This document shows, piece after piece, positions 22,443 to 32,607 of a stretch of DNA of 64,000 nt. The notes beneath the pieces are model-generated. The model did not search any database. It was not told the DNA's origin and worked only from the letters and a program-made list of their open reading frames with translations. Positions within the stretch are counted from its first letter, which is position 1. Every line of letters begins with the position of its first letter. A program made the translations under genes and the position numbers. The stretch comes from an uncultured Lachnospiraceae bacterium. Lineage in GTDB: Bacteria > Bacillota > Clostridia > Lachnospirales > Lachnospiraceae. Location of the stretch: positions 45,109-109,108 of the forward strand of contig CACZJZ010000008.1 in the NCBI GenBank assembly GCA_902781655.1, in the 5' to 3' direction.

Positions 22443-24920
22443 TCACTTTCCGTACAGCCATCCACTCCAGAACAAATCCGCCTGCTTCCCGAGCTCCGAA
22501 CTCGGTACAGCCTTCCAGTCCGCCCACTCCCGCGGGAACAGACGTATATATTGATCAGACAGAAACCGTTCATCCAACAGAACCACCAGCCCCAGGTCCT
22601 TCTTCGTACGAATGACACGCCCCGCCGCCTGCAGCACCTTATTCATTCCAGGAAACCGGTAGGCATAGTCATATCCATTCATCCCGCGTTCCTCAAAATA
22701 CTGCCTGAGAAGCTCTCTCTCTGTGCCCACCTGCGGAATTCCCGTCCCGACAATCATGGCTCCGATGAGACTGTCCTGCCGCAGATCAATTCCCTCGGAA
22801 AAGATACCGCCCAGAACACAGAAGCCGACCAGACTGTGCTCCTCCGAGTTCTGGGCAAAGTTTGCCAGAAATGCGGCACGGTCAGCCTCCTCCATCCCCG
22901 GTTCCTGCCGGATGACCGTGACGCGCGCCGGATCGCAGAAGTCCTGCCCGAAAATATCCGCCACCGCTTTGAGAAAGGAATAGGATGGGAAGAACACCAG
23001 ATAGTTTCCGTGCCTGCCGGAAATCGCCCCCTGAATCGCTGCCGCAATCCGCCGGTATTCTGTTTCCCCCCGGCGGGTATAGCGGCTGGTCACATCATTG
23101 GCGATCAACAGCGCACGCCGTGCCGGATCAAAGACAGAGTGGGCATAGACCTCATAATCCTCCGGCCGGCCTCCAAGCAGCTGCTTGTAGTACTGAATCG
23201 GCAGAAGCGTCGCAGAAAACAGAATGGAGGAAACCGCCCGGTCCATGCACAGTCCGAGATTCCTGCCCGGATCCATGCAGAACAGCCGGATCCGAAGATC
23301 CTGCCCTGCAGTTTCCGAATAAATCCGGTAGTGCTCGTCCATGCTCTCCTGAATCATGACAAAATCCGACACAGCAAAATAGAATTGCAGTATTTTATCC
23401 TGCAGTGCACGGGTACTGGCAGAAGCTCTGCGCTTTCTCCTGCGGTCACGCCGTCTCTCCCGGTCCAGCAGTGAACCGAGATACTGATACAAAGCGGAAA
23501 CCGTGTCGCAGAAAGCGGAGAATTGCCGCTCCTCCGGCTGCCATACGCGCACAGCAGACCGGCCAGAGGACCCCTGTTCTTTCGTATCCAGCGCCTGCAG
23601 TGCCCGGGCGCAGCGCTCAATTTCCTCCGCGAGCTGCGGACGTCTCTTTCCCACACTGGCAGCAGTCTGCCGCAGCGTCTCCATCGTAAGCTCCGCGCTG
23701 TACATCGCACGGCCGCGATCAACCAGATTGTGCGCCTCATCAATCAGAAACAGATATTTGTTACCCGCCGCACCTTCCCCGAAAAAGCGGCGCAGATAGG
23801 CGTGCGGATCGAAGACATAATTGTAATCGCCGATGATCACATCGGCGAACAGAGACAGATCCAGAGACAGCTCGAACGGGCAGACCGCATACTGCTCCGC
23901 TGCGCGCAGAATTGCCTCCCGGTTCAGATTGTCTATATGAGTCAAAGTCTCATACAGGGCCCGGTTTATCCGGTCATAATGCCCCGCCGCGCGGGGACAG
24001 GCCTCCGGATTGCACTCCGGTTTTTCCAATATGCATACCTTTTCGCGCGCCGTCAGGACAACACTGCGAATCCGCAGGCCGCGGAGGCGCATCAGGTCCA
24101 GCGTATCCTCTGCCACCGACGAGGCGGCCGTCTTCGCCGTGAGATAGAAGATCCTGTCCGCCTTCCCCTCCCCCATCGCCTTGACGGCAGGAAACAGCGT
24201 CGCGATCGTCTTTCCTGTCCCGGTTGGCGCCTCCAGAAACAGACGGCGGCCGTGCACAATCGTCCGGTAAACATCCGCTGCCAGCTCCTTCTGACCTTCC
24301 CGGTAGGGGTATGGAAAAACAAGGGCACGAATGGCATCCGTGCGCGTGATATTCCACTGCACAGCAAATTCGGCCCATTTGCGGTATTCCCGCATCAGTG
24401 CCGTGAACCAGTTCCAGAGCGCAGTGCGCTCCATCTTTTCATAGAAATAGTGAATATCCTCAGAATCGAGGTTGACGTATGTCAGGCGGATGTAGGCAAA
24501 CGGCTGCGCATGCTGCTCGCAGTACATGACCGCATAGCATCTGGCCTGCGCCAGATGCACCGGATCCGGCGCATCCATCCGCGACAGATTGCGATAGGTC
24601 GTCTTGATCTCATCGATAACCGGGCCGCGCGGGCTTTTCGGGTCGTCCGGCAGATTTCCATGGAAAATACCGTCTGCCCGCCCCTCGACGACCACAGAGA
24701 AGCCTGCACCGCCTGCCGTAAGCCCGTCAAAATGATACCGGATCTGCAGAGGGACCTCCGCCTGGTAATCCTCCCCCTGTGCCTGCTGCAGGCGCCGGTG
24801 CATGCGCGAGCCTTCCAGCATGGCGCTTTCCGGCGCAGGCACCGCCCGATTGTCCAGGTCGCCGCTGCGGAGCAGAAACTCCACAAGCTGGCGGACCGAA
24901 ATGTGCATCTCTACCGCCAT
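22443..24920 (-). CDS. ATP-dependent helicase (DinG/XPD type) with N-terminal PD-(D/E)XK nuclease-like domain
   Basis: About 825 residues. The N-terminal 170 hold a nuclease-like core (VVEGRADGIF, then VIDEIKTTYR). Residues about 205-820 are a superfamily 2 helicase: Walker A EAPTGTGKT, four cysteines spaced as in Fe-S helicases (VCILEKPECNPEACP and YAVCPFEL), DEAH box FLIDEAHNLVD, and motif VI AAGRVIRTKKDLG. It probably unwinds 5'-tailed or looped DNA in repair. The ATG at 24920 is chosen over a TTG at 24932; neither has a strong ribosome site. It follows asnA by 35 bases. Confidence 0.88.
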   Translation of the reverse strand: MAVEMHISVRQLVEFLLRSGDLDNRAVPAPESAMLEGSRMHRRLQQAQGEDYQAEVPLQIRYHFDGLTAGGAGFSVVVEGRADGIFHGNLPDDPKSPRGPVIDEIKTTYRNLSRMDAPDPVHLAQARCYAVMYCEQHAQPFAYIRLTYVNLDSEDIHYFYEKMERTALWNWFTALMREYRKWAEFAVQWNITRTDAIRALVFPYPYREGQKELAADVYRTIVHGRRLFLEAPTGTGKTIATLFPAVKAMGEGKADRIFYLTAKTAASSVAEDTLDLMRLRGLRIRSVVLTAREKVCILEKPECNPEACPRAAGHYDRINRALYETLTHIDNLNREAILRAAEQYAVCPFELSLDLSLFADVIIGDYNYVFDPHAYLRRFFGEGAAGNKYLFLIDEAHNLVDRGRAMYSAELTMETLRQTAASVGKRRPQLAEEIERCARALQALDTKEQGSSGRSAVRVWQPEERQFSAFCDTVSALYQYLGSLLDRERRRDRRRKRRASASTRALQDKILQFYFAVSDFVMIQESMDEHYRIYSETAGQDLRIRLFCMDPGRNLGLCMDRAVSSILFSATLLPIQYYKQLLGGRPEDYEVYAHSVFDPARRALLIANDVTSRYTRRGETEYRRIAAAIQGAISGRHGNYLVFFPSYSFLKAVADIFGQDFCDPARVTVIRQEPGMEEADRAAFLANFAQNSEEHSLVGFCVLGGIFSEGIDLRQDSLIGAMIVGTGIPQVGTERELLRQYFEERGMNGYDYAYRFPGMNKVLQAAGRVIRTKKDLGLVVLLDERFLSDQYIRLFPREWADWKAVPSSELGKQADLFWSGWLYGK

Positions 24921-24955
24921 ATCAGAATACAAAGAACAGAATCTGTTTCAGCGCA

Positions 24956-25966
24956 TCAGAGCAGATGAATGCCATTTTTCTCGCACGTCTCAGCCACATC
25001 GTCCGGCCACAGCGAGCACTGCACCTCTCCGATGTGTGCCTTCCGCAGGAAGAACATACAGATACGCGACTGACCGATTCCACCGCCGATGCTGCAGGGC
25101 AGTTCATTGTTGAGAATTGCTTTTTGAAACGGAAGCTCTGCCCGCTCTTCACAACCAGCTTTTTTGAGCTGCTCCCGGAGAGAAGCCGCATCCACACGGA
25201 TTCCCATGCTCGACAATTCCAGTGCAATATCAAGCACCGGGTAATAGACGAGAATATCCGCATTCAGCTTCCAGTCGTCATAGTCCGGCGCGCGTCCGTC
25301 GTGCGGCTTGCCGTCCAGAAGCTCGTCCCCGATCTGCTCGATGCAGACAGCGCCCTTCGCCTTGGCAATAAAATATTCCCGCTCCTTCGGCGTGTTGTCC
25401 GGAAACATTTCCTCCAGCTCTGAGGTTGTCACAAAGAAAATATCCTTCGGCAGGATCTCCTCGATATAGTCATAGCAGATCGTCATGTACTTCTCGGTCT
25501 TGCGAAGCACACGATAGACATCCCGGACGACATCCTCCAGGGTCTCCATATTCCGCTCATCCGGATCGATGACCTTTTCCCAGTCCCACTGATCGACATA
25601 GATCGAGTGTATGTTATCCGTGATCTCATCACGGCGGATGGCGCTCATATCCGTGTATAGTCCCTCCCCGTGGTGGAAACCATACTTCTTCAGAGCATAA
25701 CGTTTCCATTTGGCAAGAGACTGCACCACCTCCGCGGTGCGGCCAGGCTGATCGGCGATATCAAAGCGGACCGGTCTCTCCACGCCGTTGAGGTTATCAT
25801 TCAGCCCGGATTCCGGCGTCACAAAAAGCGGCGCTGAAACACGCAGCAGATTGAGGCGTTCTGCCAGAAGATCCTGAAAACAATCCTTGACTGTCTTGAT
25901 TGCGATCTGCGTCTCATGAAGACTCAGCGCTGATTCATAATGCTTCGGTATTTTAAGTTCAGACAT
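24956..25966 (-). CDS. asnA: aspartate--ammonia ligase (asparagine synthetase A)
   Basis: 336 residues making asparagine from aspartate, ammonia and ATP. It has the AsnA hallmarks of a class II synthetase fold: LLRVSAPLFVTPESGLNDNLNGVERPV, KWKRYALKKYGFHHGEGLYTDMSAIRRDE, and IGGGIGQSRICMFFL near the end. AGGTGGGTGA precedes the ATG. No asparagine T-box is visible in the upstream 450 bases. It probably shares a transcript with the helicase downstream. Confidence 0.97.
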   Translation of the reverse strand: MSELKIPKHYESALSLHETQIAIKTVKDCFQDLLAERLNLLRVSAPLFVTPESGLNDNLNGVERPVRFDIADQPGRTAEVVQSLAKWKRYALKKYGFHHGEGLYTDMSAIRRDEITDNIHSIYVDQWDWEKVIDPDERNMETLEDVVRDVYRVLRKTEKYMTICYDYIEEILPKDIFFVTTSELEEMFPDNTPKEREYFIAKAKGAVCIEQIGDELLDGKPHDGRAPDYDDWKLNADILVYYPVLDIALELSSMGIRVDAASLREQLKKAGCEERAELPFQKAILNNELPCSIGGGIGQSRICMFFLRKAHIGEVQCSLWPDDVAETCEKNGIHLL

Positions 25967-26272
25967 ACAAAATCACCCACCTGAGGCCGCCGGCGCGGCT
26001 GTAATGACTGCTTGGCAACATGCCTATTTTGTGCCTTTTGCCCCGTTAATGCAAGGACGAAGTTTGCGCCGGATAGTCCGGTATCCTGTCTCATCGGAAT
26101 ATTATCCCTGTATGATCGGGCGATAATTGTTTCAATTCCTGTTTCAATATCAAAAGTGCAGATTTCCAGTGGAACTCACTGTAGTTTTATCATTTTCAGA
26201 ATAATAGACACGGATCTTGGCAGAATTATGCCTTCTGTCACACAAGGATGCGCTTGAAAACAAATATTCGTT
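25967..26272. other. divergent intergenic region
   Basis: Separates asnA (minus) from the HPr-like gene (plus). AT-rich around 26130-26240, with no gene and no clear riboswitch. A weak minus-strand promoter could be drawn in several ways, none convincing. Confidence 0.4.
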
Positions 26273-26273
26273 C

Positions 26274-26301
26274 TTTACTTTCACGGAAAATCGGATATAA
26301 T
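26274..26301 (+). promoter_or_regulatory. promoter of the HPr-like gene
   Basis: A perfect TATAAT at 26296-26301 with a weak -35 (TTTACT) 16 bases upstream. The leader to the ATG is about 105 bases. Confidence 0.6.
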
Positions 26302-26414
26302 ACAATGGAAACCGGGAGAAAACGATTTCCGTAATCCCTGACACGTGGATATTCGCACCCCGGATATTTGATCCATTGATATGCGAATGCGATTCGCGGA
26401 AAGTGAGGCACGAT

Positions 26415-26654
26415 ATGACAGTACATAAGCTGGTCAGACTGACCAGGGAGAGTGCCGCGGATTTTGTACGCGTCGCTTCCCACTGCGATTTTGACATTGA
26501 TATTGCTAATGCAGACGTTACCAGCTACACAGTGGACGCCAAATCCATGCTCGGTGTGATGGGACTCAACTTCAGAAGGCCGATGATGGTTTCTTACAGC
26601 GGCTATAACAGAGATTTGGAAGAGTTCCTCTCCGACAACGCGGCGGTCGCATAA
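26415..26654 (+). CDS. HPr-like (Crh-type) protein lacking the phospho-histidine
   Basis: 79 residues. The region VDAKSMLGVMGLNFRRPMMVSYSG aligns with the Ser46 region of Firmicute HPr (LKSIMGVMSL...). The N-terminal part, where HPr has the G-HARP loop with His15, reads TRESAADFVRVAS and has no histidine there. It therefore cannot carry PTS phosphate but could be a substrate of HPr kinase and act as a CcpA corepressor, as Crh does in Bacillus. That role is inference. The ATG at 26415 has GTGAGG six bases before. It has its own promoter and a strong terminator. Confidence 0.8.
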   Translation: MTVHKLVRLTRESAADFVRVASHCDFDIDIANADVTSYTVDAKSMLGVMGLNFRRPMMVSYSGYNRDLEEFLSDNAAVA

Positions 26655-26731
26655 GCATTTGTGCCGCGTCCATGATACAGCCTGAACCGCGGATCCCCCC
26701 GCGTTTCAGAATATACCCTCCCCCTTGAGAT

Positions 26732-26772
26732 GGCTCCGAAAGTTCATGAGAACTTCCGGAGCCGCTTTTTTT
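26732..26772 (+). terminator. terminator of the HPr-like gene
   Basis: GGCTCCG-A-AAGTTC and GAACTT-C-CGGAGCC form a 14-bp stem with an ATGA loop, then seven T. Confidence 0.95.
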
Positions 26773-26795
26773 GCTCTCGCAGCAGCTTTGAACCA

Positions 26796-26845
26796 GCACG
26801 AAAAAGGACTCCGGCCGGATTCCCGGCCGAAGCCCTTTTTCGTGC
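26796..26845 (-). terminator. long bidirectional terminator hairpin after gdhA
   Basis: GCACGAAAAAGG...CGGCCGG pairs with CCGGCCG...CCTTTTTCGTGC (23-base arms, two mismatches) around ATTC. T-runs lie inside both arms, so it can stop transcription from either side. It is about 90 bases after the gdhA stop. Confidence 0.85.
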
Positions 26846-26933
26846 TTCATCTGAAACATATCCTGATCGGGATATCCGAAAGAAATCTCACTGCGTCTCC
26901 GGACCATCTCATCTTATTTGAGGCCATCTCTTA

Positions 26934-28271
<1,338 letters not shown>

Positions 28272-28292
28272 CTATTTCCTCCTTTGGAAATG

Positions 28293-28344
28293 TTTAGCGC
28301 GACACTTCGCTAAAAATCATAGCACCTTAAAAACCTGCACACAA
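28293..28344 (-). promoter_or_regulatory. gdhA promoter with operator-like repeat
   Basis: TTGTGT, 17 bases, TATGAT on the minus strand, followed directly by the inverted repeat TTTAGCG-N8-CGCTAAA (28293-28314), which covers the expected start site. A repressor site there would block initiation. Confidence 0.5.
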
Positions 28345-28345
28345 G

Positions 28346-28406
28346 AAAAAATGCTCCGCTGCAGTCGGGCAAATGTACAGCACAGATGCACAGCCGGCAG
28401 CGGAGC
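28346..28406 (-). terminator. terminator of the second MATE gene
   Basis: GCTCCGCTGC and GCAGCGGAGC (10-bp perfect stem, 34-base loop), followed by a run of six T on the minus strand; starts 24 bases after the MATE stop. Confidence 0.75.
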
Positions 28407-28430
28407 TTTTACCTGACATCTCCGATGTCC

Positions 28431-29807
28431 TCAGTTTTTCTCTGCGACGATGTGATGCTTTCGCACGAAATACTCATAGTAAGCCACGAAGGCCGCCGAG
28501 GAGATCACCCACGAAATCGGGTAGCTCATCATGACCGTGCGCATGGTGCGGAATCTTGGCAGCACGGTGTAAAGCCAGACAACACGTATCCCGCATACTC
28601 CCAGGACCGTTATGACCGTGGGCATCAGCGCGTCCCCGCAGCCACGCAGGGAATCCGCCATGACCTCAATCGCGATATACGTGATATAAATAGGTGCCAT
28701 GAATTCAAGCATGCCGATTGCGTTCCGGATGACCGCCGGATCATTCGTGAACACATGGCAGAACGGATACCGCAGCAGAAGCAGCAGACCTGCGATGACA
28801 ACGCAGAATCCGCACAGAATCGCCATCGCCTGCCGGACGGCACTCCTCACGCGGCGATACCGCCCTGCGCCAAAATTCTGCCCGACGACGGTGGTGGTAG
28901 CAAGGCCGAAAGAGTTCACCACCATCCAGTAGACCAGATCCATCTTGCTGTACACCGTCCAGCCCGCCACAGTATCCGTGCCGAATCCATCGATCGCAGT
29001 CTGGATGAGCACATTGGAGAACGAATACATGAGAGACTGCACTGCCGCCGGAACACCGATCCGCAGTATGCGGAACAGAAATTCCGGATCGACCCGATGT
29101 GGCTTCCTGTCGAGACGAATTGCGCCGTCCTCCCGCAGCAGACAGACAAGCACGCAGGCCGCGCTCACATACTGAGACACAATGGTGGCGATGGCGACGC
29201 CGGCCACGCCCCAGTGCAGTACGACGACCATCAGCAGATCCAGAACCACATTGGTCATCGTGCCCGCAGCCAGATACAGGAAGGGCCGCCTCGAATCCCC
29301 CGCGCCGCGCAGTATGGAGGCGCCCATGTTGTATATCATATTGCCGGTCATCCCGAGCGCATAAATACGCAGATAGGTAATCGAAAGCTCCAGCGTGTCC
29401 GCAGGCGTATCCATTGCCTCGAGCATCGGCCGCGCCGCGCCGCCGACTGCCGCAGTCAGAAGAAGCCCTCCCGCGACCGCCAGCACGATTCCGGTATAAA
29501 CGGCTTCCTTCACCTCCCGGAACTTCCTGGCGCCATAAAACTGCGAGATCACAACCGTCTCTCCGGACGTGATCCCGACAAACAGCCCCACGAATACATT
29601 GATCAGCGTCGCCGCCGGCCCGCCGACTGCGGACAGCGCCTCCTTGCCGACAAAACGACCGACCACAATCGTATCCACTGTGTTGTACAGCAGCTGAAAA
29701 AATGTCCCGCCCAGCAGCGGCAGAAAAAACAGCAGAAGCTGCTGCCAGATCACACCGGTCAGAATTTCATTATTCGCGCCATTTTTCTCCCGATTCATAC
29801 CGGCCAT
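28431..29807 (-). CDS. MATE family efflux transporter
   Basis: 458 residues with 12 membrane segments, beginning LLFFLPLLGGTFFQLLYNTVDTIVVGRFVGKEALSAVGGPAATL; this is the form common in clostridial MATE pumps (NorM/DinF-like). Second half: ILRIGVPAAVQSLMYSFSNVLIQTAIDGFG. The substrate is unknown. The ATG at 29807 is chosen (GGAGG nine bases before); 29798 is also possible. The frame is open to 29873, which would overlap the peptidase gene. It lies 47 bases after the peptidase stop, probably in one operon. Confidence 0.9.
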   Translation of the reverse strand: MAGMNREKNGANNEILTGVIWQQLLLFFLPLLGGTFFQLLYNTVDTIVVGRFVGKEALSAVGGPAATLINVFVGLFVGITSGETVVISQFYGARKFREVKEAVYTGIVLAVAGGLLLTAAVGGAARPMLEAMDTPADTLELSITYLRIYALGMTGNMIYNMGASILRGAGDSRRPFLYLAAGTMTNVVLDLLMVVVLHWGVAGVAIATIVSQYVSAACVLVCLLREDGAIRLDRKPHRVDPEFLFRILRIGVPAAVQSLMYSFSNVLIQTAIDGFGTDTVAGWTVYSKMDLVYWMVVNSFGLATTTVVGQNFGAGRYRRVRSAVRQAMAILCGFCVVIAGLLLLLRYPFCHVFTNDPAVIRNAIGMLEFMAPIYITYIAIEVMADSLRGCGDALMPTVITVLGVCGIRVVWLYTVLPRFRTMRTVMMSYPISWVISSAAFVAYYEYFVRKHHIVAEKN

Positions 29808-29854
29808 TCCTCTGCGCCTCCGCGCGCACATTTCTCCCCCGGAGAAACTGCCCT

Positions 29855-30946
29855 TCAGCCCACAACCTTCCAATGCTTGTCCATGTGATTCAGCACCTCA
29901 CAGCCGTCCTCCGTCACCAGTACCAGATCCTCAACACGCACGCCGAATCTTCCCGTCAGATAGACGCCCGGCTCGATGGAGAAAATCATCCCCGGCTTTG
30001 CCACTGCCGTGTTCGTCCGGCTCACGTCTCCCTGCTCATGGTCCGTCTGCCCGATAAAATGTCCGAGGCGATGATTAAACTGCGGTCCGTAGCCCGCCGC
30101 CCCGATCAGATCCCGCGCTGCCGCGTCAATATCGCACAGCCGCACGCCAGGTTTAATCATGCTCTCCGCCTTCTCATTGGCGCTCCGGACGAGGTCATGC
30201 ACCTTTGCAAAATCCGGATCGGCCTCCCCAAGTCCTCCGCACACGAAGGTTCTTGTCATATCCGAGCAGTACCGGTCCCTGATGCACCCCATATCGAAGA
30301 GCACGCAGTCTCCCTGTTTCAGAACTGTGTCGTCCGGCTCATGATGCGGATCCGCCGCGTTGGCGCCGAAGGATACGATAGTCTGGAAGGATGGTCCCTG
30401 TGCCCCCTCCTCCAGATAACACCGCTCGATATAGGCGGCCACCTCCTTCTCCGTCATGCCCGCGCGGACATAGGCTGACGCCTTCTCGCACACCACGTCA
30501 TTGATCCGGGACGCCTCCCGCATCAGCATCTGCTCCGCCGCATCCTTCACAGCGCGGCAGTCATCCACACAGTCAGAGGCAAGCACCGGCTGGATATCCT
30601 TCCTGCGCTCCAGCAGAGGAAGAAGAAACCGGGCAGGCCAGACCTTGTCAATACCCAATTCACCCGCATCCACATGCGCCGCGATCATGCCAATCGAATC
30701 GTCTGTGTCTGAGAACCAGACCTCCTCATACTGCTGCTGACTGACCGAAAAGAGCCGGTTGAGAAACAGGACATGATGTCCGTCCGCGCGCAGCAGAAGC
30801 GCAAACAGCCGCTCATACGGATCCACATCGACTCCTGTCAGATACCAGATACTCTTCGGATCCGCCACAATCAGCTGACTAAGCTGCCGTTCCTTCATTT
30901 TATCAAGTACCCTGCTCACACGGTTCTGAAACATCTCCTGATTCAT
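29855..30946 (-). CDS. M24 family Xaa-Pro aminopeptidase
   Basis: 363 residues. The N-terminal creatinase-like domain (1-125) is followed by a pita-bread domain with the metal ligands in order: VLFDMGCIRDRYCSDMTRTF (two Asp), LGHFIGQTDHEQG (His), FSIEPGVYLTG (Glu) and GVRVEDLVLVT (Glu). It removes N-terminal residues before proline. AAGGAG precedes the ATG. It lies just after the tRNA-Trp terminator, so it must have its own promoter or use read-through. Confidence 0.92.
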   Translation of the reverse strand: MNQEMFQNRVSRVLDKMKERQLSQLIVADPKSIWYLTGVDVDPYERLFALLLRADGHHVLFLNRLFSVSQQQYEEVWFSDTDDSIGMIAAHVDAGELGIDKVWPARFLLPLLERRKDIQPVLASDCVDDCRAVKDAAEQMLMREASRINDVVCEKASAYVRAGMTEKEVAAYIERCYLEEGAQGPSFQTIVSFGANAADPHHEPDDTVLKQGDCVLFDMGCIRDRYCSDMTRTFVCGGLGEADPDFAKVHDLVRSANEKAESMIKPGVRLCDIDAAARDLIGAAGYGPQFNHRLGHFIGQTDHEQGDVSRTNTAVAKPGMIFSIEPGVYLTGRFGVRVEDLVLVTEDGCEVLNHMDKHWKVVG

Positions 30947-30970
30947 CTCTCCGCACTCCTTTCTGCACAG

Positions 30971-31007
30971 AAAAACCCCAAACCTGCGGAATCACGCAGA
31001 TCTGGGG
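30971..31007 (-). terminator. terminator of tRNA-Trp
   Basis: CCCCAGATCTGCG and CGCAGGTTTGGGG pair around TGATTC, followed by TTTTT on the minus strand. Confidence 0.9.
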
Positions 31008-31010
31008 TAG

Positions 31011-31082
31011 CAGAGGAAGAGGGATTCGAACCCCCATTGGCGGTTTTGGAGACCGCAGTCTTAGCCATTGGACGATTCCTCT
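31011..31082 (-). tRNA. tRNA-Trp (CCA anticodon)
   Basis: A 72-base cloverleaf. Acceptor AGAGGAA/TTCCTCT, anticodon stem GCGGT/ACCGC with loop CTCCAAA giving CCA, T arm GGGGG-TTCGAAT-CCCTC with one mismatch. The discriminator is G, and the 3' CCA is not encoded. Confidence 0.97.
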
Positions 31083-31088
31083 ATTCGG

Positions 31089-31125
31089 CACTTCACTTCG
31101 CGTCAACGTTCGTAGCCGCTTCGCG
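31089..31125 (-). repeat. direct repeat in the tRNA-Trp leader
   Basis: Two copies of CGTTGACGCGAAG lie 24 bases apart between the promoter and the tRNA. The role is unknown. Confidence 0.45.
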
Positions 31126-31137
31126 TCAACGAAAAGG

Positions 31138-31166
31138 ATTATACCATAGGCCAAAACTCGATTCAA
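31138..31166 (-). promoter_or_regulatory. promoter of tRNA-Trp
   Basis: TTGAAT, 17 bases, perfect TATAAT on the minus strand. Confidence 0.8.
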
Positions 31167-31175
31167 GCAGATTTA

Positions 31176-32576
31176 TCATCCCATCGCAGCGTCGATGGCT
31201 TCCCCCAGTCCCGCCACGCCGATGATTTCGACGCCCTCCGGCCGGTGCATTCCGCGCAGATTGGCGCGCGGCATAATCACCGTTGTGAAGCCGAGTTTTG
31301 CGGCCTCCTGGACGCGGTGCTCCGCCTGGCTCACCGCGCGAATCTCCCCGGAAAGGCCTATCTCGCCGAACGCCATCAGTTTGTCGTCGATCGGCCTGTT
31401 CCGGTAGCTCGAGACCACCGCGAGCGCAATACCGAGGTCGAGTGCCGGCTCCGATTGCCGGATGCCGCCGGCCAGATTCACATAGGCGTCCTGCTGCCCG
31501 AGCGGAAGCCCGAGCCGCTTCTCCATCACCGCCATCAGGAGACTCACCCGGTTGTAGTCCGTGCCCGTCGCCTGCCGCTTTGGATACCCGAAATTTGTCT
31601 CGTTGAGCAGCGCCTGGACCTCGACGAGAAGCGGCCTCGTCCCCTCCATGGAGCAGGTCACCACCGAACCTGACGCGCCGAGTGGCCGCCCGGCCAGCAT
31701 ATATTCCGACGGATTCTCCACCTGCAGCAGTCCTTCCTGCCGCATTTCAAACAGCCCGATCTCATTCGTCGAGCCGAACCGGTTCTTCGTTCCGCGGAGC
31801 ACCCGGTACGACGCGTACCGGTCCCCTTCAAAATACAGTACGGTATCCACCATGTGTTCGAGGACCCTCGGTCCTGCCACCGTCCCTTCCTTCGTGACAT
31901 GGCCGACGATAAAAATGGTGATGCCCTGCTCCTTTGCGAGCCGCAGCAGCACACCGGTCGCCTCTCTCACCTGGGATACGCTGCCCGGCGCCGCCGCCAC
32001 GGCAGGGTTGAACATCGTCTGGATCGAGTCGATCACGCAGACCTCCGGCTTCTCCGCGAGCGCCGCATCCGTGATGACATCAAGATCCGTCTCGCAGAAA
32101 AATTTCAGATTCTCCCCGGCGCCGCCGATGCGTCTTGCCCGAAGGCCGATCTGGCGGAGCGACTCCTCCCCGGACACATAGAGGACCCGGTGTCCGCCCT
32201 GCGAGAGATTTCTGGTGACCTGAAGAAGCAGCGTCGACTTGCCGATGCCCGGATCTCCTCCCACCAGAAGGAGCGACCCCTTTACAATACCGCCGCCGAG
32301 CACCCGGTCGAGCTCCGAATACCCGGTGGAGATTCTGGGTTCCTCCGAGAGATCCGCATCGCTCAGCGTCACCGGCCGGTGCGCGGTACTGCCTGTGCCG
32401 GCCAGGCTGCCGCCCGACAGTCCTCCGCCGCTCCGTCCGGGCGAGACAATCCGCACCGGCTCCTCCACCATCGTGTTCCAGGCGTGACAGGAGGGGCACT
32501 GGCCCATCCATTTGGCCGACTCATACCCGCACTCCTGGCAGAAAAATGCTGTCTTTTTCTTTGCTCCAGCCGCCAA
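31176..32576 (-). CDS. radA: DNA repair protein RadA
   Basis: 466 residues. Zinc finger CQECGYESAKWMGQCPSC, RecA-like ATPase with Walker A GGDPGIGKST, the RadA-specific KNRFG motif (RGTKNRFGSTNEIG), and a C-terminal Lon-like domain (about 285-466). It drives branch migration in recombination. The start is set at the TTG at 32576, seven bases after a perfect AGGAGG. An ATG at 32600 lies ahead of that ribosome site and would add residues absent from the family. The gene is 31 bases downstream of clpC. Confidence 0.95.
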   Translation of the reverse strand: MAAGAKKKTAFFCQECGYESAKWMGQCPSCHAWNTMVEEPVRIVSPGRSGGGLSGGSLAGTGSTAHRPVTLSDADLSEEPRISTGYSELDRVLGGGIVKGSLLLVGGDPGIGKSTLLLQVTRNLSQGGHRVLYVSGEESLRQIGLRARRIGGAGENLKFFCETDLDVITDAALAEKPEVCVIDSIQTMFNPAVAAAPGSVSQVREATGVLLRLAKEQGITIFIVGHVTKEGTVAGPRVLEHMVDTVLYFEGDRYASYRVLRGTKNRFGSTNEIGLFEMRQEGLLQVENPSEYMLAGRPLGASGSVVTCSMEGTRPLLVEVQALLNETNFGYPKRQATGTDYNRVSLLMAVMEKRLGLPLGQQDAYVNLAGGIRQSEPALDLGIALAVVSSYRNRPIDDKLMAFGEIGLSGEIRAVSQAEHRVQEAAKLGFTTVIMPRANLRGMHRPEGVEIIGVAGLGEAIDAAMG

Positions 32577-32607
32577 TGAAATTCCTCCTGTATTGCACAA
32601 TGTGACG

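Noticed and set aside
32577-32600. ATG start of RadA at 32600
   Set aside because: It lies upstream of the AGGAGG site, and the residues it would add are the translation of that site itself. TTG at 32576 fits.
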